Part shown: in pieces, positions 57,628 through 64,000 of the stretch
How positions within the stretch are numbered: position 1 is the first letter of the stretch
Layout: each line of letters begins with the position of its first letter
DNA from: Dasypus novemcinctus
Lineage: Eukaryota > Chordata > Mammalia > Cingulata > Dasypodidae
DNA: 64,000 nucleotides
Direction of reading: 5' to 3'
NCBI RefSeq assembly: GCF_030445035.2
Contig: NC_080677.1
Span: 6,572,001 to 6,636,000 of the forward strand
Made by a program: the position numbers and the translations under genes
The notes under the pieces: model-generated
The model's input: only the letters and a program-made list of their open reading frames with translations
Databases searched by the model: none
Told to the model about the DNA's origin: nothing

Positions 57628-59225
57628 TTAGTGTTTTTTTTTTTTGTCTTTTTTTAAAGATACATAGGTCACAAAAGATATTACATTAAATAATATAAGA
57701 GGTTTCCATATACCCTACTCCTCACTCACCCCCAATCCTCCCTCATCAACAACTTCTTTCATCATTGTGGCACATTCACTGCATTTGGTGACTTCATGTA
57801 TGGATAATAGCCTACATTATAGTTTACACTCTCCCCCAGTCCATTCAGTGGGTTATGGCAGGGTATATAATGTCCAGCATCTGACCTTGCAATATCATTT
57901 AGGACAACTCCAAGTCCAGAAGATGCCCCACATCATATCTCTTCTTGCCTCTCCTTGCCCTCAGCAACTACTGTCTCCACATCAATTATAGAACTTCATC
58001 CATTGCTAGAGTCACAATAGTTCTATAGCAGAATACCAGTAAATCCACTGTAACCATATTTTATTCCTCCATCCTGTGGACACTGGGATGGTGATGTCCA
58101 CTTCACCTCTAAATCGAGAGGGGGGCTTAGATCGCACATGGCTAATGGATGTGATTCTCCTGCTTGCAGTTGTAAGCATTCAGTTCCCTGGTGTGGTGGT
58201 TGACCATCTTCACCTTTCTGTTAACTGACCTGGGTAGGTCCAATGAACTGGAGAATAAGAGTTGCAACTCTGGTGATACCCAGAGCTCAGCTGACACATG
58301 GCCAGTCCAGAGATTCAACTCTCCTGAGTATACACCAACCCCAACACCAACCACAGGTTCAGTAAAAGCAACAGAAGAGGCATATGAAGTAAGGTCACAT
58401 TTGAGGCCAACTCCATCACACTCAGAAGCACAAATTCCAAAGTAGGGTCCACTGACAAGGCACTGAATTCCAGAGTCATTTGCCATGACCATAGGACCTA
58501 GGTGTCTCCATAGCCCTCAGGAACACCAGTACCTGGGGTTGTATCTATTTTGGCTCTCTCTGGGATCCCGCTGAGATGTGCATAGCACGACCCCTCTGAT
58601 GACCTCCTGACTCATTTTGAAGTCTCTTACCCATATAAACTCATTTGTCTTTAACATTTCCCCTTTTATTCAAGGTAATTTTCTAGTTGCATCACCAGCT
58701 GGTGATTGGTAGTATCCCTCAGCACCAGGGAGGTTTATTCCTGAGAGTCATGCCCCATGCTGGGGAAAGGTTATGCATTTACAGGCTCAGTTTGGCTTAG
58801 AGAGTTGCCACATTTGAGCAACATGGAGGCTCTCAGGAAGTAACTCTTTGGCACCCTGCAGCTCTAGGCCTAGTTCAAATTTCAGGCACACAGGTTCATA
58901 AACAAAGCCTTCAGTATCAAGGGCTCATCACTGGACCATCCTTCTTCATTGGTCTTTGCCCTTGCACTTTGGGGATTGTTGCTGTTCCATTGTGGAACGT
59001 GACAGAGCTTCCCTAGCTATGAGCTCAGCTCTCCTTCAGTTGTTGTTTGTAACTCTAACTACTATGAAAATACTCTACAAATATCTGAACATTTTTATAT
59101 ACTCTATATACATGCCCTGGAGAACTCCCTCCCAACCATGTGTCCCCCATCAATAACAGCCCACACCAGTGCTCCTCCCCTGCCATAGCTGAACCCCTCT
59201 GTGATCCAAAACTTCTTCAAAAATG
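57628..59225 (-). mobile_element. Long L1-tail element (about 1.6 kb), antisense
   Basis: Begins with a T-rich run (reversed poly-A) and continues with the family landmarks in reverse: 'ggtttccatataccctactc', 'actctcccccagtccattca', 'ttcctccatcctgtggacac', 'ctcctgcttgcagttgtaag'. It extends about 900 bases further 5' than the copy at 17765 and shows no ORF2 sequence. On the minus strand a 116-codon frame (58492-58142) lies in this extra part. I infer an unusually long L1 3' UTR of Xenarthra. A separate L1-mobilised retroelement is the alternative. Confidence 0.7.
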
Positions 59226-59469
59226 AAACCTAATATATTGGCAAATTCAATTAGTAGGAAAATGAAATGGCAATGATAGGTTTAAAGATTGGAAATAGAA
59301 TACATACTAATTTGGAAAAACTAAAAGTAAAAAATAAATTGGGGTATTAAAAAAGAAAAATACCATAAAATTTTGTTTTTGACATTTTGCCTTTCATCAC
59401 TGTAATAGGTATTGCCCTATATGTACAGTGGCAAGGCAAATTATTTCATTTCTTCCTCTGTGTCTACAT
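59226..59469. other. No recognised feature
   Basis: AT-rich spacer between two antisense L1 tails. Confidence 0.4.
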
Positions 59470-59700
59470 CCTTTTTTTAAAATTTTCAATTTTTAATTTT
59501 GTCTTCAAAAATGTTTTAGATCACAGTAAATTCACATATACAATATAGGGGACTCCCATATACCCAACAGAAAACCCTTTTCACCCTTCCCCAGCAATTA
59601 TCTTTCTACATGTTCAGGTTATATTTGCTGCAGCTGATTGATGTACAGATATTGAAACATAGCTACTAAACATGGTTTAGAACACTCTTCAGTTGGATGA
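59470..59700 (-). mobile_element. L1 3' tail, antisense
   Basis: 'cttcaaaaatgttttagatc', 'aatataggggactcccatat', 'attgaaacatagctactaaa' and 'catggtttagaacactcttc' are reversed L1 tail text related to 41045-41300. Confidence 0.7.
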
Positions 59701-60299
59701 TGTTAGGATTAAGCAGTTTTGACCTGACTTTTCATTCTCTTTTCTTTAGTAGTTTCTTCATGTATCCTTGAGTATTTTTACAATGATCTGTGAGCTGAAG
59801 TCATTATTCTCATTAAAGCAAATCTGTGGAGAGGCATTTATTTAAAACATGAATAAATTAATGTGTTTATTGTTAATATTCTGATCTAATAAATTGCTCT
59901 CATCTTTGCCTTTTCCTCTCTACCTAGTAAGAATATTCTGGAATTTATGTTAAACAGCTTGCTGACAGTCAAGGAGGTTATTTTGACTTTATATTATGAC
60001 AGGTAGCTTATGTGGAATGAATAGCGATTTATTGCATAAAACCTTTCTCAGAGACAACTGCTTCCAATAAAAGAGGTATGATATTGCTCTAATAAAATAA
60101 GCCTCATGACTGATTATTTCTGGCAACTAGTGAAGGTTCAAATGAGGCAGATGGAAATAATAGCTGATTTCATGGGGTATGGTGAAGATGTTTCCTGTCA
60201 GATGTTGAAGAATAATGAATAACACAGAGGCTACAAGTTTCACTTATTTTCATAGTAAGCATATAAGTTGATTCTTTTCTTGCTAAGACTGACAGGTAC
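59701..60299. other. No recognised feature
   Basis: AT-rich and unassigned. Confidence 0.4.
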
Positions 60300-60640
60300 A
60301 AGACTGGTTGCTTATTGAAAAGAACACCCCTGGAGACAAGCGGAAGGGGACTGGGTCCTCATCTTCTTCGGACAACTGCCTGGTCAGGCTGACGGCTCCT
60401 CACAGGAAGATCTCTTGGCACACAAAGTCTGGTCACAATGGCTGTGCTTTTACCACAGCAACCAGCACACCAGGAAGGAGCGGATTTCAAATTGGAGAAG
60501 AAGAAATGTAAACTCAGCTGCCATCAGCCTTGGCTGGAAATTCCTCATGGACACTCCCCTCAGGACGCTTGCCTTGGAGGCTCAGTTTTAGGAAGAAACA
60601 GGCCCACAGACGAAATTGAGTGAGGGGCCCGTTTTCTCAA
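60300..60640. other. GC-richer patch, unidentified
   Basis: Against an AT-rich background this part carries several CpGs ('agctgacgg' region excluded, around 60340-60390 and 60475-60490) and two overlapping plus frames of 61-67 codons with unrecognised products. It could be a conserved noncoding segment or untranslated exon. Sequence alone does not decide. Confidence 0.3.
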
Positions 60641-61344
60641 GGAGTATGGAACTGTCACATTAAAGTTCCCTTTCTCTGTTGCTTTTGAGTGCTTTGAAAA
60701 AGTGCACAAAAGTTTTAAATATGTCTATTTATAAGCTGATTTAAGCCATAAATTGGGCATTAATTTATATTAAAATATCTAATCCATTGAGAGCAAAATC
60801 ACAAAATGATGAAGACATTTACCTGAGCTTGTGACTGTATATAGAGCATGTATATAGAGCTTTTAACTGAAACTTATACTTGGTTGGAAGGTCAAAGTGT
60901 TCCTGTTATTTCATCAGAAATATTTGGTCGTATTTTCCATTTGAGGGGTAAAATAGTTGCTGCTATTAAAGCTAGGTCATTTGAAGTAATAATTCATGTA
61001 AGTGTTCAGTCCTTAATTATCCAAAAATATATAATCACTACAGAAACATTACAATGTGCACAAAATCAAATATAATTGGTAACATTAAACTAATTCAATA
61101 ATGTGGAAACAACCGTATTATATACAAAATTGTAGAAACTTAACCATGAAAACATAAATAGATGTAAATAGGTATATTTTCATGTGTGTACATTAATGCA
61201 ATTATTTAACCAAAAATTTATCTTACTCTATGTGTATATTACTAAAATTGGAACCTACTGTATAATGATTCTTTTCATTCACAGAATATTCTTCTGGTTG
61301 TCCTGCATGACATTGCAATGATCAAAACAGGCCATTATACATTT
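60641..61344. other. No recognised feature
   Basis: AT-rich. A 75-codon frame at 60848-61075 has no recognisable product. Confidence 0.4.
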
Positions 61345-61575
61345 TGTCAAAACCTATAAAATTATGTGGTGCAAAGTCTAAACCATAATGTAAACTACTG
61401 TCCTTGGCAAGTACAATGCTTTAATCTGTGTTCATCAACTGTAAAAAATGTATTACACTAATGAAAGATGTTAATGGGGGAAAGTGAGGGAGGGGGAAAG
61501 AATGGGATATATGAGAATCCCTATATTTTTGATGTAACATTTATTTAATAAAGCTTCTTTAAAAATAAAAAAATT
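61345..61575 (+). mobile_element. L1 3' tail, sense
   Basis: 'taaaccataatgtaaactac', 'gtgttcatcaactgtaaaaa', 'ttacactaatgaaagatgtt', 'tatatgagaatccctatatt' and TTTAATAAAGCTTCTTTAAA, ending in an A-rich run. Confidence 0.8.
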
Positions 61576-61803
61576 AACTAAAAAATGATATATAGAATTA
61601 GATAATAGTTGTGAATAGCTGCAGAATTTTTTTAGACTCCTTTCTGGAAAATGTATTTTTCAGTTTACTTTAAAGTACTGTGATAAGCAAATTGGTAATA
61701 CATCTTCTAAGGTCTGCTATTTCATTATAATTGATTGCTGGACATTTTATTTTCAAGTCTAAGTCTACACATTTCCTTAGAAATGCTGACACAACAACAT
61801 TTA

Positions 61804-62395
61804 TGTGACAGTTTGAATTTGGCAAACCCCCCTCAAAAGATGTTGTTTTTTAACTGAGCCATTCCTGTGGGTGTCAGACCCTCTAATTGCATAAAATTTG
61901 GTCAAGGGACCTTGATTAGATCCCTTGATTAGGCCCTTGATTCTATCGCTTGATTAGCTCACTTGCGTTTGGACTATATCGGTGAGGCATGACTCTGTTT
62001 GCGTCTCCACCCTTTCAAATGGAGACCCAGAAAGAAGGCGCACAGAAAAGGGGCTCTGCAATTTTGTCCCTGTCCTGGACGAGAGGCCTTGAAGATTGTT
62101 AGCAGCTGAAGCTAAGGCACGAAGCCCCAAGGGGCTGGGCCCATGGAGCAGCTCAAGGCAGAAGAGAGGCGCCATATGCCTGAGGGCCCACAGCTGAGCT
62201 TGGGGAGAAAGTGGTGCAGCCTAAGGCAGAGAGAGGAAGCCCAGAAAGAAAATGCCTCCCCTTGGTCAAAAGCGTCTCTGCTGAAGCCTTGCTTTGGACA
62301 TTTTCAGTCTCAGAACTATACAAATTTACCTCTAGTAGATGTCCCATTATAAAAGCCAACCCATTTCTGGTACTTTACATTGGCAGCCTTTAACA
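61804..62395 (+). mobile_element. MaLR-like solo LTR, plus strand
   Basis: Starts TGTGACAGTTTGAATTTGG and ends 'ggcagcctttaaca'. Internal text includes 'atgttgttttttaactgagc', 'cattcctgtgggtgtcag', 'ttggacattttcagtctcag', 'aactatac' and 'cattggcagccttta'. Flanks attta (61799-61803) and atgta (62396-62400) match at 4 of 5 positions, an imperfect target duplication. At 592 bases it is longer than the copies at 5361 and 33060. Open frames on both strands (61954-62393) are shadows. Confidence 0.75.
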
Positions 62396-63360
62396 ATGTA
62401 TGTAAACAAAAATTTATATGTAATGTTTATTACATTATTTTAAATAGATAAATACATTTATATAAGCATTCCTTTTGATCTTACCTATCTGGGGGGTGAT
62501 ATAGGGTGCCAACGTAGTTTTAATTTATATTATATTAATAGTATTATATCGACACCATATTACCACATGTTCATCCATTGTTACATAAAAATTTTGTTAG
62601 ACTGTATTTTAAAATATAATTATTTTGTGGACTGATTGCAAATGCCCTTGGCTGGTGCACTGCTAGTGATGTGACTGCCTACTTTTCTCCAGATTCATGA
62701 GAACTGCTAATGTAATCAGGATTGCAGCATTCTGTTGCCTTAGATTTGCTTTTCGTTTGTTTGCCCTGTTTTTAAACTTTTGCACGGTGACTGCATTGTT
62801 GTTGTCTTGTTTTCTGTAGAGAGGTGAAAATACACATTTAGTCAGATCTGTCAGCTTTGTTTTAAGCTCAGCTTTTGATAGCATCCTTAAAAAAAAGACT
62901 CACTTCTGTCCATGTAACATACATTTCCATTGATATTTAAATGGTTAGTCTCAAGATTCACCTGAATTAATGTCAGCATGTGTTGTGGCTCTACCCTTTA
63001 GTTTTCAATGATGCAGTGTTTTAAAATAATTTGATGTTCTCCAATTTGAAATGTAAAACTTATTATATGGAAAATTTTCATATAATAGTCTTCATGTCTT
63101 CTTAAGTAAATATTTTTATTCTATTTGTCTGACTATTCTGTATAGCAAGTTTTGATGATAGTTTTCTCATCTTTCCTAATACCAGCTAAAACAAACCCTT
63201 CTCTGGAATGTTTTTACTTCGGCGTCTCCCAGGTTAGTGTCCCACTTTTACACATCTATGTTAAGTGTAGAATCATTTCATTGTTTCATCAATGATAGTT
63301 TTTGTTATTGAGCACATGGTTTTGAATTCAAAGCTGGGATGGATTGCCCCTCTGCCATTT
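62396..63360. other. No recognised feature
   Basis: AT-rich with a 73-codon minus frame (62663-62884) of Lys/Asn/Ala composition and no recognisable product. Confidence 0.4.
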
Positions 63361-64000
63361 GCTACCTTTAAATAAGAGAAGGAGGAGGGGAGAGAGGAAG
63401 GAGAGGGGGAGAATGCTGCCAGCAGTCAAACAAGGAAAGGGAGTCCGATGCTCTACTACTACGCTGGTTGCCAAAATCTGCTAAGTTACTATCACCCAGG
63501 ACTGTGGATCTGTGTGCTGCCTCCTTCCACCCTGTGCTTGACGAGGAGCTGTGCCCCTGTGAGGTCCTGCCATCGCCCCATGGCACTTCCAAGCAGCTGA
63601 TCTGATCTCTGGTGTTCTCCTGACCTGTGAACTCCGTACCTCCTCTCCTTAGGGAGGATCCCTTCTCTCCGCAAGTCCTCTAAAGCCCTTTGCATTCCCG
63701 TCTCTTCCCGGAAAGTTTAGTGCAATCTTCTCAGTAAGCTTGACTTTCACAAAAAGAAAGGAAGAATGGGAGAGGGAAGTCTTCCCTCCTTCTACGTCAT
63801 GCTGTACTAGCCAACCTCCCCAGGCCAAAGAACACACTTCCTCTTAGGAAAAGGGGGTGGGGATATGGAGGAAAGCCAGATGAGAACTTCCTCTGCTGTG
63901 GGTTGCTGTGCAAAATATGAGCCCTCAGGCCCCCGTGGCCAGCTCTCGTCAGTGCGATGTGGAACAGGGTTGTCTGTCCCTCCTTAGGCTTCTCACTGGA
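63361..64000. other. GC-richer terminal segment with a purine tract
   Basis: Opens with a GA-rich tract (63373-63415), followed by a more GC-rich, evenly composed stretch to the window end. Minus-strand frames of 62-74 codons overlap (63368-63837) and are unrecognised. It could flank a gene lying beyond the window. I see no exon, promoter element or repeat that I can name. Confidence 0.35.

Noticed and set aside
62143-62393. Overlapping plus and minus frames of 60-69 codons as genes
   Set aside because: All fall inside the LTR at 61804-62395.
1-64000. CRISPR arrays, operons, bacterial promoters or ribosome binding sites
   Set aside because: The window is mammalian nuclear DNA; no spaced direct repeats or dense coding on either strand.

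Overview
This is a vertebrate nuclear window from a placental mammal, and I find no protein-coding exon in it. It is AT-rich, CpG-poor and crowded with mammalian interspersed repeats: MIR, L2, L1 of several ages, ERVL/MaLR-type LTRs and one MER5-like fragment. Three copies of tRNA-derived SINEs with the look of xenarthran (DAS-type) elements, one of them a dimer, and repeated L1 3'-tail modules of a kind I associate with sloth, anteater and armadillo sequence, point to Xenarthra. The few SINEs and many L1 tails fit a sloth or anteater better than an armadillo. That lineage call is inference from recognised repeats, not from a database search.

Only two gene-like features are well supported. 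One is an intact tRNA-Ser(CGA) gene on the minus strand at 52698-52779. The other is a processed RPL12 pseudogene on the plus strand at about 54880-55439, with lost start, indels and an in-frame stop.

Layout. 1-6800: a partial MaLR-like LTR, opposed L1 ORF2 fragments forming an inverted repeat, old L1, and L2 interrupted by a MaLR-like LTR. 6800-16000: mostly unassigned DNA with MIR, L2, one dimeric SINE and a MER5-like piece. 16000-19365: one old L1 on the plus strand, from 5' region to 3' end, invaded by two other L1 tails. 19376-20182: a minus-strand LTR with an exact 5-bp duplication (AAAGC), itself invaded by an L1 tail. 20183-29170: old L1 3' ends and long unassigned stretches. 29180-29640: a minus-strand ERVL-type solo LTR with GTTAG duplications. 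29640-46180: scattered MIR, L2, LTRs and L1 tails. 46185-48480: an LTR split by a minus-strand L1 with a tandemly doubled 3' UTR. 49000-52800: a pyrimidine tract, L1 tail, an inverted pair of SINEs, and the tRNA gene. 54880-59700: the RPL12 pseudogene, an MLT1 LTR and a 1.6-kb L1-tail element. 61345-62395: an L1 tail and a MaLR-like LTR. The final 640 bases are more GC-rich and purine/pyrimidine-biased, without a recognisable exon.

The region behaves as intergenic or deep-intronic DNA in which successive retroelement waves are stacked. The most informative structures are the nested insertions, which give relative ages. I saw no convincing undescribed biological system. The best leads are the L1-tail family with a 116-codon open frame, the doubled L1 3' UTR, and a GC-richer minus-strand segment near 10 kb.
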